A program made the translations under genes and the position numbers. 18,081 nucleotides of DNA, taken from contig DATDCY010000332.1 in assembly GCA_036524115.1 (NCBI GenBank), forward strand, positions 1 to 18,081, in the 5' to 3' direction. This stretch comes from a bacterium (GTDB lineage Bacteria > JAUVQV01 > DATDCY01). Below the pieces are notes generated by a model, which was not told the origin of the DNA, searched no databases, and saw only the letters and a program-made list of their open reading frames with translations. Position 1 is the stretch's first letter. The number at the start of each line of letters is the position of its first letter. Below are positions 1-8,048 of this stretch, one piece after another.

Positions 1-1
1 C

Positions 2-91
2 GACGCGCCGCTCCTCGCCCGGCTCGACGCGCTGCTCGCGCGCATCGGGCGCGCGCCCACGTCCGCGCGCGACCGCGGACCAGCGGAGTAG
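2..91 (+). CDS. C-terminal fragment of an unidentified gene (cut by window edge)
   Basis: An open frame runs from the first bases to a TAG at 89-91. It encodes 29 residues rich in Ala, Arg and Leu (DAPLLARLDALLARIG, then a polar tail). The Leu/Ala periodicity looks like a closing amphipathic helix with a disordered tail. There is too little sequence to name a family. It is on the same strand as purH and 137 bp upstream of it. Confidence 0.4.
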   Translation, partial: DAPLLARLDALLARIGRAPTSARDRGPAE

Positions 92-112
92 GCTTGTTCC
101 CGTGCTTCGATC

Positions 113-135
113 GTGGCGCGCGCTTCGCGCGGCAC
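113..135 (+). terminator. Possible hairpin terminator after the upstream gene
   Basis: CGCGCG (117-122) pairs with CGCGCG (126-131) around a CTT loop. After a G-G mismatch, GTG (113-115) pairs with CAC (133-135). It lies 21 nt after the stop of the truncated upstream gene. No T-tract follows, so termination is only a guess from position. Confidence 0.25.
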
Positions 136-169
136 TGGCAAGGCTCCGCGACGTCGACAGCAATGCGAG

Positions 170-198
170 GTGAACGTTTCCCGCCGGCCTGCTAGAAT
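170..198 (+). promoter_or_regulatory. Weak candidate purH promoter
   Basis: TAGAAT at 193-198 is a good -10 match and lies 31 nt before the purH ATG. The matching -35 window (170-175, GTGAAC, 17-bp spacer) agrees with TTGACA at only three positions. It is called because of its position and -10 quality. No operator such as a PUR box is recognisable. Confidence 0.3.
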
Positions 199-228
199 GC
201 CGCGCAACAACCAGGGGGGGTACCTGCC

Positions 229-1797
229 ATGGCCAGGATCAGGCGTGCACTGCTGAGCGTCTCCGACAAGACCGGACTCATCGAGCTGGCCACCGCGCTG
301 CGCCGCCGCGGCGTCGAGATCCTCTCCACGGGCGGCACGGCGAAGGCGCTCGCCGCCGCCGGCATCCCCGTCGTGCAGGTCTCGCAGTACACCGGGCAGC
401 CCGAGATCCTCGAGGGGCGCGTGAAGACCCTCGTGCCGAAGATCCACGGCGGCATCCTCGGCCGGCGCTCCCTCGCCAGCCACCGCCGCGAGATGAAGCA
501 CCACGGCATCCCGCCGATCGACATGGTCGCCGTGAACCTCTACCCGTTCGAGTCCGCCGCCTTCAAGGCCGGCGCCACGTTCGAGGACGCGATCGAGAAC
601 ATCGACATCGGCGGGCCCACCATGGTGCGCGCGGCCGCCAAGAACTTCCCTGACGTCACCGTCGTGGTGGACCCGGCCGATTACCCGGGGCTCGTCGCCG
701 AGCTGGACGCCAACCGCGGCGCGATCTCGCCGGCGACGAACTTCGCGCTGGCCCGCAAGGCCTTCGCGCACACGGCCTACTACGACTCGGTCATCGCCGG
801 CTGGCTGGCGGGGCAGCGCCCCCCCGGCAAGGACCGCGTGGCGCCGCCCCCGCCCTACCCCGCCACGCTCGCGCTGCCGCTGCTCAAGGTCCGCGACCTG
901 CGCTACGGCGAGAACCCGCACCAGGCGGCCGCGCTCTACCGCGAACCGGGTCCGCCGGCGGGTGTCGCCGGCGCGACGCAGCTCGGCGGCAAGGAACTCT
1001 CGTACAACAACCTCCTCGACCTCGAGGCCGCGTGGGCGGCGGCGCGCGACTTCGCCGGCCGCCCCTTCGTCGTGATCGTCAAGCACAACAACCCCTGCGG
1101 CGCGGGGACGGGCAGGGACGCGGCGGAGGCCTTCGACCGTGCGCTCGCCGGCGATCCGGTCTCCGCCTTCGGCGGCGTCATCGCCTGCAGCCGGCCGGTC
1201 ACCCCCGCGCTCGCCCAGCGCATCACGGCGACCTTCTTCGAGGCTGTGATCGCCCCCGGCTACGCCCCCAAGGCGCTGGAGACGCTGCGCGCCAGGAACG
1301 GCCTGCGCATCATGCACATCGCGACGCCCGGCCGCGGCCGCGCCGAGCTGCGGCGCATCGACGGCGGGTACCTGCTGCAGGACCCGGACGCCGTCCAGAT
1401 CCGCGACGTGCGCAAACTCCCGGTCGTGACGCGCCGCAAGCCCAGCGCCGCGGAGTACCGCGCCCTCGAGTTCGCCTGGCGCCTCGTGCGCCACGTGCGC
1501 TCGAACGCAATCGTCTTCGCCACGGAGCAGCAGCTCGCGGCGGTCGGCGCCGGGCAGATGAGCCGCGTGGACTCCTGCCGGATCGCCGCGCTCAAGGCGG
1601 TGCTGCCGCTGTCGGGGACGGTGGTCGGCTCCGACGCGTTCTTCCCCTTCCCCGACGGCATCGACGAGGTGGCCGCCGCCGGGGCGACCGCGGTGATCCA
1701 GCCGGGCGGCTCGCAGCGGGACAAGGAGGCCATCGACGCGGCGGACGGGCACGGACTCGCCATGGTCTTCACGGGTATCAGACACTTCAAGCACTAG
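229..1797 (+). CDS. purH: Bifunctional AICAR formyltransferase / IMP cyclohydrolase (PurH)
   Basis: This enzyme catalyses the last two steps of de novo IMP synthesis in the cytoplasm: formyl transfer from 10-formyl-THF to AICAR, then ring closure of FAICAR. The 522-residue length is normal for the family. Residues 1 to about 150 are the MGS-like cyclohydrolase domain, with SDKTG, LSTGGTAK, GRVKTLVPKIHGG and NLYPF. The transformylase domain follows, with LRYGENPHQ, the catalytic Lys285-His286 in VKHNNPCGAG, DPVSAFGG, GQMSRVDS and DAFFPFPDGID. It ends in the usual FTGIRHFKH. The ATG at 229 has a G-rich Shine-Dalgarno (AGGGGGGG) about 8 nt upstream. The gene heads a purH-purD-purE cluster, but a 377-nt gap separates it from purD. 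Identification is secure. Confidence 0.97.
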   Translation: MARIRRALLSVSDKTGLIELATALRRRGVEILSTGGTAKALAAAGIPVVQVSQYTGQPEILEGRVKTLVPKIHGGILGRRSLASHRREMKHHGIPPIDMVAVNLYPFESAAFKAGATFEDAIENIDIGGPTMVRAAAKNFPDVTVVVDPADYPGLVAELDANRGAISPATNFALARKAFAHTAYYDSVIAGWLAGQRPPGKDRVAPPPPYPATLALPLLKVRDLRYGENPHQAAALYREPGPPAGVAGATQLGGKELSYNNLLDLEAAWAAARDFAGRPFVVIVKHNNPCGAGTGRDAAEAFDRALAGDPVSAFGGVIACSRPVTPALAQRITATFFEAVIAPGYAPKALETLRARNGLRIMHIATPGRGRAELRRIDGGYLLQDPDAVQIRDVRKLPVVTRRKPSAAEYRALEFAWRLVRHVRSNAIVFATEQQLAAVGAGQMSRVDSCRIAALKAVLPLSGTVVGSDAFFPFPDGIDEVAAAGATAVIQPGGSQRDKEAIDAADGHGLAMVFTGIRHFKH

Positions 1798-2018
1798 GGT
1801 GTCGCCCCGATCCGCGCGTGCGCGCGGATCCAGTGGGGCAGGACCCGTTGACATGCCGTGGACTGAAATGATTACGACGCAACTTGATGCGGGAGAACCC
1901 GCCAAGAACCACGCGCGGCACGCGCTGCGATCCAGGCACGAGGATATGCTGAGCAGATCGAAGCACGATGACAAGTCTGACCTTCTGATCCGCGCGCATG
2001 CGCGGATTTGGGTGTCGC
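1797..2018. mobile_element. MITE-like element with 22-bp inverted repeats, between purH and purD
   Basis: GATCCGCGCG plus its mirror at 1809-1830 and the segment at 1987-2008 are inverted copies of each other, matching at 20 of 22 positions. Each copy is also a self-palindrome able to form a hairpin (10-bp stem at 1809-1830; 8-bp stem with a GCAT loop at 1988-2007). Outside them lie 9-bp direct repeats GGGTGTCGC (1797-1805 and 2010-2018), separated from the inverted repeats by 3 and 1 nt, as for a target duplication. The left copy begins on the last base of the purH TAG. The roughly 155-bp interior has one small hairpin (GCGGG-AGAA-CCCGC, 1889-1902) and no convincing gene. An open frame crosses it on + (1799-2155) but has no recognisable protein. 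No transposase is present, so a non-autonomous element or structured intergenic repeat is the best description. Confidence 0.4.
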
Positions 2019-2174
2019 GGGGATCTTTTCCGCCCTGGCTGCGGCGCGCTCCTCGCGCCTGCCTGCGACGGCCACCAGGCCGTCTCGGCATTCGCCTCGT
2101 CGCGCTTCGTGCCAGGACGAAAAATCTCTCCCGCTCCAGCATGTTCACGGAATGACTGCCGGGAGGGCCCGACG
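2019..2174 (+). other. purD leader with two short hairpins
   Basis: This is the remainder of the purH-purD gap. GGCGCG (2043-2048) pairs with CGCGCC (2054-2059), and GACGGCC (2067-2073) pairs with GGCCGTC (2078-2084) around an ACCA loop. No U-tract follows either hairpin, and neither sequence matches a purine or other riboswitch I recognise. The hairpins could be the purH terminator or purD leader structure. No convincing promoter was seen. Confidence 0.35.
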
Positions 2175-3455
2175 ATGAAGGTACTCGTTGTGGGGAGCGG
2201 GGGGCGCGAGCACGCCCTCGCCTGGAAGCTGCGGCAGAGCCCGCGGGTGAGCGAGCTGATCTGCGCCCCCGGCAACGGCGGCATGGCGGGCATCGCGACC
2301 TGCGTGCCCGTGCCCGCGGAGGACGTGCGCGGCCTGCTCGCCCTGGCGCGCGAGCGCGCGGTCGACTTCACGGTCGTCGGTCCCGAGGCGCCGCTGTCGG
2401 CCGGCCTCGTCGACCTCTTCGCCGCGAACGGCCTGCGCGCCTTCGGGGCCTCGCGCGCCGCGGCCGAGCTCGAGGGGAGCAAGGCCTTCGCCAAGGACCT
2501 GATGCGCCGCCACGGCATCCCCACGGCGGCCGCGAGCACGTTCACGGACGCCGCCGCCGCCCGCGCCCACGTCCGCGCAGCGGGAGCGCCGCTGGTCGTC
2601 AAGGCCGACGGCCTGGCCGCCGGCAAGGGGGTCATCATCTGCCGCACCCTGGCCGAGGCGGAGCAGGCGGTCGACGAGATCATGGTCCGGCGGGCATTCG
2701 GCGCCGCCGGCGACCGCGTCCTCGTCGAGGAGTTCCTCGAGGGCGAGGAGGCCTCCTTTCTCGCGTTCACCGACGGCCGGACCGTGGTCGCCATGCCCGC
2801 CTCGCAGGACCACAAGCGGGTCTTCGACGAGGACCAGGGCCCGAACACCGGCGGCATGGGGGCGTACTCGCCGGCGCCGGTCGTGACGCCCGCGGCCGCG
2901 GACGAGGTCATGCGCACCGTCATGGTCCCGACGGTGCGCGCCATGGCCGCCGAGGGGCGGCCCTACCGCGGCGTGCTCTATGCGGGCCTGATGTTCACGA
3001 AGGCCGGCATCCGCGTCCTCGAGTACAACGCGCGCTTCGGCGACCCCGAGGCGCAGCCCGTCCTCATGCGGATGAAGGGCGACCTGCTGCCGGTCCTCGA
3101 GGCCTGCGTGGACGGCCGGCTCGACGAGGTGCCCGTCGAGTGGCTGGAGGAGGCCGCCGTCTGCGTCGTGCTCGCCTCCGGCGGCTACCCGGGCAGCTAC
3201 CCCAAGGGCCTGCCGATCGCGGGGCTCGAGGCCGCCGGCTGCGAAGAGGGGGTCGTGGTCTTCCACGCCGGCACGGCGCTCAAGGAGGGACGCGTCGTCA
3301 CCGCCGGCGGCCGCGTGGTCGGCGTCACGGCACGGGGGAGCGGCGTCCGCCAGGCGGTGGAGCGGGCCTACCGCGCCGCCGGGAAGATCTCGTTCGACGG
3401 CATGCACTACCGCCGCGACATCGCGCAGCGCGCCCTGCGGAGGGAGGGGAAGTGA
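2175..3455 (+). CDS. purD: Phosphoribosylamine-glycine ligase (GAR synthetase, PurD)
   Basis: This ATP-grasp enzyme joins glycine to 5-phosphoribosylamine, the second step of purine synthesis, in the cytoplasm. The 426 residues are the normal length. Residues 7-14 carry the N-terminal GSGGREHA. The ATP-grasp core has VVKADGLAAGKGV (141-153), EEFLEGEEASF (185-195) and DHKRVFDEDQGPNTGGMGAY (212-231). The metal/ATP-binding EYNARFGDPEAQ lies at 283-294. The frame stays open upstream to 1998, but the family N-terminus and a GGGAGGG ribosome site at about 2160 fix the ATG at 2175. Its stop overlaps the purE start by 4 nt, so the two are translationally coupled. Confidence 0.97.
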   Translation: MKVLVVGSGGREHALAWKLRQSPRVSELICAPGNGGMAGIATCVPVPAEDVRGLLALARERAVDFTVVGPEAPLSAGLVDLFAANGLRAFGASRAAAELEGSKAFAKDLMRRHGIPTAAASTFTDAAAARAHVRAAGAPLVVKADGLAAGKGVIICRTLAEAEQAVDEIMVRRAFGAAGDRVLVEEFLEGEEASFLAFTDGRTVVAMPASQDHKRVFDEDQGPNTGGMGAYSPAPVVTPAAADEVMRTVMVPTVRAMAAEGRPYRGVLYAGLMFTKAGIRVLEYNARFGDPEAQPVLMRMKGDLLPVLEACVDGRLDEVPVEWLEEAAVCVVLASGGYPGSYPKGLPIAGLEAAGCEEGVVVFHAGTALKEGRVVTAGGRVVGVTARGSGVRQAVERAYRAAGKISFDGMHYRRDIAQRALRREGK

Positions 3456-3916
3456 AGGGACCGAAGATCGCCATCGTCCTCGGGAGCAAGAGCGATTTGC
3501 CGTACCTCGCCGACGTCGAGCCGCTGCTCGGGCGCCTCGGCATCGCGCATCGCATCGTCGTCGCCAGCGCCCACCGCCAGCCAGCGAAGGTCGCCGCCTT
3601 CGCCCGCGCCGCCGAGAAGGAGGGCTACGAGGTGCTCGTCGCCTGCGCCGGCTACGCCGCGCACCTGCCCGGCGTGATCGCCTCGCTCACGACGCTGCCG
3701 GTCATCGGCGTCCCCCTCGACACCTCACCCCTGCGGGGGGAGGACGCGCTGCTCTCGATCGTGCAGATGCCCGGCGGGATCCCCGTCGCCGCGGTCACCA
3801 TCGGCAAGGCCGGCGTGAAGAACGCGGCGGTGCTCGCCGCGCAGATCCTGGCGCTGAAGTACCCGGCCGTGAAGGCGGCCCTGGCCGCCTACCGCAGGGA
3901 GCTGGCGAAGGGATAG
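3452..3916 (+). CDS. purE: N5-carboxyaminoimidazole ribonucleotide mutase (PurE, class I-like)
   Basis: PurE moves the carboxyl group of N5-CAIR to C4 of the ring to give CAIR. The 154-residue protein carries GSKSDLPYL (11-19), SAHRQP with the expected catalytic His41, AHLPG (70-74), [19 protein letters not shown] and [18 protein letters not shown], all in class I order. The GTG start at 3452 overlaps the purD stop (GTGA) and is preceded by AGGGAGGGGA. It departs from typical class I enzymes: AGGAAHLPGM is [14 protein letters not shown] is HRQP, and MPRGIP is MPGGIP. A PurE-fold relative is conceivable, but location after purD makes PurE by far the likeliest. Confidence 0.92.
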   Translation: MKGPKIAIVLGSKSDLPYLADVEPLLGRLGIAHRIVVASAHRQPAKVAAFARAAEKEGYEVLVACAGYAAHLPGVIASLTTLPVIGVPLDTSPLRGEDALLSIVQMPGGIPVAAVTIGKAGVKNAAVLAAQILALKYPAVKAALAAYRRELAKG

Positions 3917-3951
3917 CGCGCGCCCCCCCGGGCCGCGCCCTGCACATCGAG

Positions 3952-3992
3952 GCGCGGCGGGCGGGAGGGCATGCCCATCCCGCCCGCCGCGC
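3952..3992. terminator. Hairpin between the convergent purE and substrate-binding-protein genes
   Basis: GCGCGGCGGGCGGGA (3952-3966) pairs perfectly with its complement at 3978-3992. The palindrome GGGCATGCCC (3967-3976) and one unpaired A fill the middle. It fills most of the 81-nt gap between purE (ending 3916) and the gene ending at 3998, so it can serve both strands. There is no U-tract, so it may act by structure or with Rho. Confidence 0.6.
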
Positions 3993-3997
3993 GGGAC

Positions 3998-4435
3998 TCA
4001 CTGCAGGACTTCGAGCACCTTCACCCTGTCCGTGTTCGCGCCGGCGGAGACGTAGCCAATCCCGCCGGGGTCCCCGGCGACGTGGGCGATGACGTCCTCA
4101 TCCGACCGCGCTTCGGGCGGCGGCGTCCCGCGCCCGGCGAAGACGGCCCGTTGCCACGCGGCCTCGATGGCCTCCACGTCGCGGCCGTGGATCTCCCGGC
4201 TGAAGGCGGCACGGACCGCCGAGGCCGGGGCCTGGTCCACCGGGGCGACGGCCACCCCGTGGTCCCACCTGGTCGTCATCTTCATGAACATGAACGCGAT
4301 CTTGCCCTTGGCCAGACCCCGCGCGGGGTTGTCCTTGTTCACGACGATCTTGAAGCCGCCCGTCTGGGCCCCGGCCGCGCCGGCGAGGGCGAGCACGAAG
4401 GCACAGGCAAGCGCGAGCGTGGCGATCCTTCTCAT
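3998..4435 (-). CDS. Small PstS-like periplasmic phosphate-type binding protein
   Basis: This is a 145-residue secreted protein. Its signal peptide (MRRIATLALACAFVLALAGAAGAQ) is followed by a short periplasmic binding domain of the PBP-like/PstS-like type. Recognisable features of that small family are the KIVVNKDNP opening, the FMFMKMTTRWDHG segment, the VDQAPAS...VRAAFSREIHGRDV stretch, WQRAVFAGRGTPPPE and the closing GDPGGIGYVSAG. It is about half the length of true PstS and has no transporter genes beside it. The ATG at 4435 has a strong AGGGGGG 8-9 nt upstream, and only 14 nt separate it from the porin stop, so it is the last gene of the porin operon. The ligand is probably an oxyanion, but the sequence does not prove it. 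Confidence 0.75.
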   Translation of the reverse strand: MRRIATLALACAFVLALAGAAGAQTGGFKIVVNKDNPARGLAKGKIAFMFMKMTTRWDHGVAVAPVDQAPASAVRAAFSREIHGRDVEAIEAAWQRAVFAGRGTPPPEARSDEDVIAHVAGDPGGIGYVSAGANTDRVKVLEVLQ

Positions 4436-4449
4436 GGCCGCTGCCCCCC

Positions 4450-5553
4450 CTAGAAGCTGAACGACACGCCGGCGGTGTAGAGGTTCGTCGTGTCGTCCTG
4501 ACCCTCGTCCTCGTCGTCGGCCGCGGTGAACCGGTTGCCGTCGACCCGGTGGTACGCGAACTTCAGCACCATGTTCCGGGAGAAGAAGTAGTCGACCGCG
4601 AACCCGATGTCCTGGTGCTTCAACAGTTCGCCGTCGACATCCGCGCCGTCCTCGAGGTCGGTCTTGCTCCAGTCGTAGCGCGCCGCGACCTGCCAGTGCG
4701 GGGTGAACCGCCACGCCGCCTCCGCGTAGGCGGCGTTGGCCGTCGTGACCTCGTCGTCCTTGTACGCGTACTCCGCGCGCACGGTCGCCGGCCCCTGGAA
4801 CCACTCGACGTGGGCGCCGACCGCGGTCTGGCGGTGGCTCTCCACCTCCCCGGCCTCCGAGCGCGCGTCCTCGCTGCCCGTGTACGCCGAGACGCCGCAG
4901 TTGGCCGCCATCCCCGGCGTCGTCAGCACGAACCGCCCGCCGACCATGTCCATGATGTCCGCCTCGCCCTCGTCCTCGCCCGTCTCAGCCCACGGGGTGG
5001 ACAGGGCGGACTCCATCTCGCCGCCGTAGAGGTCGTACTGCAGGTTCCAGCCCGAACCGACGACGGTGCGGCCGGTGAGGCCGGCGCCGACGTAATGCTC
5101 GCTGACGAAACCCGCCGGCCCGTAGATCCCCTGCGCCAGGCTCACGAAGGGGTAGACCGTGCCGACGTCGAAGATCTCCGTGAAGATCCCGAACGGCTGC
5201 TTCACCGCGCCGATGCGGAAGCGCGCCAGATCCGAGAAGGCGTACTCCGCGAAGGCGTAGTCGACCGAGGCCCCCGCGCCCTCCTCGTCGTTCTCGACGA
5301 AGATCTGCGCCTGGACGGAGACGTTCGGCGAGGGCGCCGCCGCCACCGCGAGCGAGAACTCCAGCTTGTCGTAGTTCCCCTCGTCAGTCCCGTTCATGTA
5401 CGCGTTGCCGTCGGTCTTCCCGTAGGCCCAGTTGCCGTAGCCGTGGACCTGGACCTTCTCGCCGAAGTCGGCCGCGGCTGCGGCGGACGCGGCGGCGAGA
5501 CCGAACAGTGCCGCGGCAAGCGCGACGGTGGCGGAGCGGCGGGTGCAGCGCAT
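4450..5553 (-). CDS. Outer-membrane beta-barrel porin
   Basis: This 367-residue protein has a signal peptide (MRCTRRSATVALAAALFGLAAASAAAAA). A long run of alternating amphipathic strands rich in Tyr, Phe and Gly is separated by acidic loops (for example DDEDEGQDD near the C-terminus). It ends in phenylalanine (GVSFSF), the usual signature for outer-membrane insertion. RIGAVKQPFGIFTEIFD resembles strands of phosphate-selective-type (OprP/OprO-like) porins, but specificity cannot be assigned. The ATG at 5553 is chosen for the GAGGAGG 7 nt upstream and because the signal peptide starts there; upstream codons give no leader. It lies 72 nt after the chemoreceptor gene and 14 nt before the PstS-like gene, suggesting one transcript. 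Confidence 0.8.
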   Translation of the reverse strand: MRCTRRSATVALAAALFGLAAASAAAAADFGEKVQVHGYGNWAYGKTDGNAYMNGTDEGNYDKLEFSLAVAAAPSPNVSVQAQIFVENDEEGAGASVDYAFAEYAFSDLARFRIGAVKQPFGIFTEIFDVGTVYPFVSLAQGIYGPAGFVSEHYVGAGLTGRTVVGSGWNLQYDLYGGEMESALSTPWAETGEDEGEADIMDMVGGRFVLTTPGMAANCGVSAYTGSEDARSEAGEVESHRQTAVGAHVEWFQGPATVRAEYAYKDDEVTTANAAYAEAAWRFTPHWQVAARYDWSKTDLEDGADVDGELLKHQDIGFAVDYFFSRNMVLKFAYHRVDGNRFTAADDEDEGQDDTTNLYTAGVSFSF

Positions 5554-5625
5554 GCAGTGCCTCCTCGTGTGCTGAGTGGGTGTCTTCGGGCGCGGCGCTC
5601 CGCCCCCGGCTGCTCTCACGCATCC

Positions 5626-7620
5626 TCACTCGACCCGGAACCTGGCGATCTCCTCCCCGAGCAGCCCGGCCTGGCGCTGGAGGCCCCGGAGCATCTCGTC
5701 GATGCGGCGCACGGCCGCCGCGTTCGTGTGCGTGACGTCCTGGATCTCACCGACCGACTTGACGACCAGCTCGCTGCCCCGGGCCTCCTCGCGCGTTGCC
5801 TCGAGGACCTTCTGCGCGAGACGCGCCGACTCCTCGCTCGCGCGACTCGTGAGCCGGATTCCCTTGCTCTGCTCGGCCATCGCCTTGCGCACCTGGTGCG
5901 CCAGATCCCGCATTTCCTCGGCCGCCTTCACGATCTGGGCGCTGCCCGACGACTGCTCGCGCGTCGCCCGCGCGATCTCCTGCGACATCTCGGTGACGTC
6001 CTGCGACGAGGCCGCGATCTGCCGGATCCCCTTGTACTGCTCGGTGGTCGCCAGCGCGATCCCTCGGGACGCCGCCGAGGCCTTCTCCGAGTCCTCGGCC
6101 GCGCGGCGGATGACCGCGCCGAGGTCCTCGACCGCCCGCACCCCCTCCTCGACGCGCCGGGTGCCGCCCTCCATCGCCTCGACCGCCCCGCTGGTCTCCT
6201 TGCGCACGCTCGCGATGAGCGCCGTGATCTCCTTCGTCGAGGCCGCGGTGCGCGCCGACAGCTCGCGGATCTCCTCCGCGACGACGGCGAAGCCCTTCCC
6301 GTGCTCGCCCGCCTGCGCCGCGAGGATCGCCGCGTTCAGCGCGAGGAGATTCGTCTGGTCGTTCACCTCGTTGATGACCCCGAGGATGCCGCCGATCTCG
6401 TGGCTGCGCTCGGCCAGTCCGCGCAGCGCGGCGGCAGCCTGCCCGACCGCCTCGCGAATGCCGTGCATGACCTCGCCGGTGCGCCCGAGGGCGACGAGGC
6501 CGTCCTCGCTCATCGCCCGCGCGACCTCCCGCGAAAGCTCGTGCCCCTGGGCGGCGTTGCGCTCCACCTCCCGCACCACCGAGTCGATCTCGTTGATCGA
6601 CGAGGAGGTCGAGGTCACGAGGTCGGCGAGCCGCCCGACGTGCTCGGCGACGTTGCGGATCGACACGGTCATCTCGCCGATCGCCGAGGAGGCGCGCTCG
6701 ACCGACGCCGAGAGCCCTTCGGCGTTCCCGGCGACCTGCTCGACGGACGCGGACATCTCGAGCATCGAGGAGGAGCTCTCGCCCGAGAGCGAGAAGAGGC
6801 TTTCCACGCTCTGCATCACCGACTTGATGCTGGCGTTCATCTCCTCGATCGACGAGGAGACCGTGGCGACCGCGTCGCTCTGCCCCGCGCCGCCCTCGGC
6901 GATCCGGTGCGCGACCCCGGCGATGTCCTGCGAGACGACCTCGAGTTCCGTGAAGGACGTCCGCACCTTCCCGAGCATCGTCCGGAGGTTCGCCGTCATC
7001 TGGTTGAGCGTGACGGCGAGTGTCCCGAGCTCGTCCTTGGAGTCAAGCGCCACGGACGCGGTCAGGTCGCCGGCCGCCGTGGCCTCCGCGTGCCGCACGA
7101 GCGAGCGCAGCGGGCGGCTGACGAGGCGTTGCAGGAGCAGGTGCACCACGACCAGGAGCGCGGCCAGCGTCAGCGTGACCCCGAGCGCCAGCCGCGTGAC
7201 CAGCGCGCGCAGCTTCGCCTCGACGCCGGCGACCGAGTAGTGCAGCGTGACCCTGACGGCCGTGCCGCCGTCCCCCTTGATCTCCGCCTCATAGGGCCGA
7301 TGGGGCCCGGCCTTCGGATCGCCCGCCTCGCGGCTCTCCTTGAGCCCGGCGCCGAAGGCCGCGCTGGCATAGAGCAGCGCCCGGTCGTCGCTCACGTGCT
7401 TCTTCAGCCCCGCCTCGATGGCGTTGTAGTCGAAGTACGCGAGGCTGTCCCGCACCTGCCCGCCGAGCGTCGCCGCCAGGTTCCGCCCGTTGGCGTCGAA
7501 CCAGCGGTAGGTCTCGTCGCGCAGCGCCCCGTAGGAGACGACGAAGAACGAGCCGACCGCGACGGCGCTCGCCGCCAGGAGCGCGGCGACCGCGAGGTTG
7601 ACCTTCGTGGCGAGCTTCAC
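5626..7620 (-). CDS. Methyl-accepting chemotaxis protein (transmembrane chemoreceptor)
   Basis: This 664-residue receptor would relay a periplasmic signal to CheA/CheW. TM1 is at about 8-29, a small periplasmic sensor of about 110 residues follows, and TM2 is at about 143-163. HAMP is at about 164-217 ([18 protein letters not shown]...[13 protein letters not shown]). A very long coiled coil reaches the hairpin tip [20 protein letters not shown] near residues 420-440. The tip departs from the common AAIEAARAGE, having ILAAQ instead. No CheR-docking pentapeptide is visible at the C-terminus (ARFRVE). The GTG at 7620 has AGGAGGGG 5-6 nt upstream and begins [15 protein letters not shown], a proper N-in first helix. 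Porin and binding-protein genes follow on the same strand. Confidence 0.9.
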   Translation of the reverse strand: MKLATKVNLAVAALLAASAVAVGSFFVVSYGALRDETYRWFDANGRNLAATLGGQVRDSLAYFDYNAIEAGLKKHVSDDRALLYASAAFGAGLKESREAGDPKAGPHRPYEAEIKGDGGTAVRVTLHYSVAGVEAKLRALVTRLALGVTLTLAALLVVVHLLLQRLVSRPLRSLVRHAEATAAGDLTASVALDSKDELGTLAVTLNQMTANLRTMLGKVRTSFTELEVVSQDIAGVAHRIAEGGAGQSDAVATVSSSIEEMNASIKSVMQSVESLFSLSGESSSSMLEMSASVEQVAGNAEGLSASVERASSAIGEMTVSIRNVAEHVGRLADLVTSTSSSINEIDSVVREVERNAAQGHELSREVARAMSEDGLVALGRTGEVMHGIREAVGQAAAALRGLAERSHEIGGILGVINEVNDQTNLLALNAAILAAQAGEHGKGFAVVAEEIRELSARTAASTKEITALIASVRKETSGAVEAMEGGTRRVEEGVRAVEDLGAVIRRAAEDSEKASAASRGIALATTEQYKGIRQIAASSQDVTEMSQEIARATREQSSGSAQIVKAAEEMRDLAHQVRKAMAEQSKGIRLTSRASEESARLAQKVLEATREEARGSELVVKSVGEIQDVTHTNAAAVRRIDEMLRGLQRQAGLLGEEIARFRVE

Positions 7621-7645
7621 CCGACCCCTCCTGCCCGCGCCCCGC

Positions 7646-7913
7646 CTAGAAGCTGAACGAGAAGGACTTCGCCGCGATGTGCGCCTTCTCGAAAAGCTCG
7701 AAGGTGTGGGAGAAATCGGCGTTCGCCGTCGGAATGAACCCCTTCCTGCGGCATGCCGGTCTTGAGGTACTCGGCCAGCGCGGTGTACTTCGGGCCTTCC
7801 TTCTTCGGGTCCTCCGACGACATGATGACGAAGTGCAGCGTGTCTGCCGCCACGGCAGCGGCGGCCGTGCCCAGCAGCACCGCCAGGCAGAGCAGAACGA
7901 CCGTCTTCCTCAC
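7646..7913 (-). pseudogene. Scrambled remnant: PhnD-like binding-protein 5' end joined out of frame to a porin-like 3' end
   Basis: A GTG at 7913 with a strong AGGGGGGG site opens a signal peptide ([23 protein letters not shown]). [16 protein letters not shown] and [14 protein letters not shown] then follow, resembling the start of PhnD-type phosphate/phosphonate substrate-binding proteins, which normally run to about 300 residues. After about 57 codons the match ends. Another frame then reads [15 protein letters not shown] and ends [12 protein letters not shown] at a TAG (7646-7648). Its last 16 nt (TCGTTCAGCTTCTAGG) are identical to the 3' end of the intact porin gene. This looks like a deletion scar joining two genes. 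Read through in the first frame, a 98-residue product would end at 7617, overlapping the chemoreceptor GTG. Confidence 0.6.
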
Positions 7914-8006
7914 CGCCACCCCCCCTGCCGCCCGCGCGGCGATACCCGGGCGGGAGCGTAGCACAGCCGCGGGGTGACGCCAATACCGCGAAAACCGCTC
8001 GGGTTA

Positions 8007-8045
8007 GGTGAGGGAGGAGGGGGCCAGGCGCCCTCCTCCCCCACC
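8007..8045 (-). terminator. Hairpin downstream of the cytochrome c peroxidase gene
   Basis: GGTGAGGGAGGAGGG (8007-8021) pairs with CCCTCCTCCCCCACC (8031-8045) with a single A-C mismatch and a 9-nt loop. It begins 3 nt after the peroxidase stop in transcription order and precedes the remnant gene. There is no U-tract on either side, as for other hairpins in this GC-rich window. Confidence 0.5.
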
Positions 8046-8048
8046 CGG

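Noticed and set aside
1799-2155. 118-codon + frame between purH and purD as a gene
   Set aside because: It runs through the inverted repeats and short hairpins, has no good ribosome site and no recognisable protein signature.
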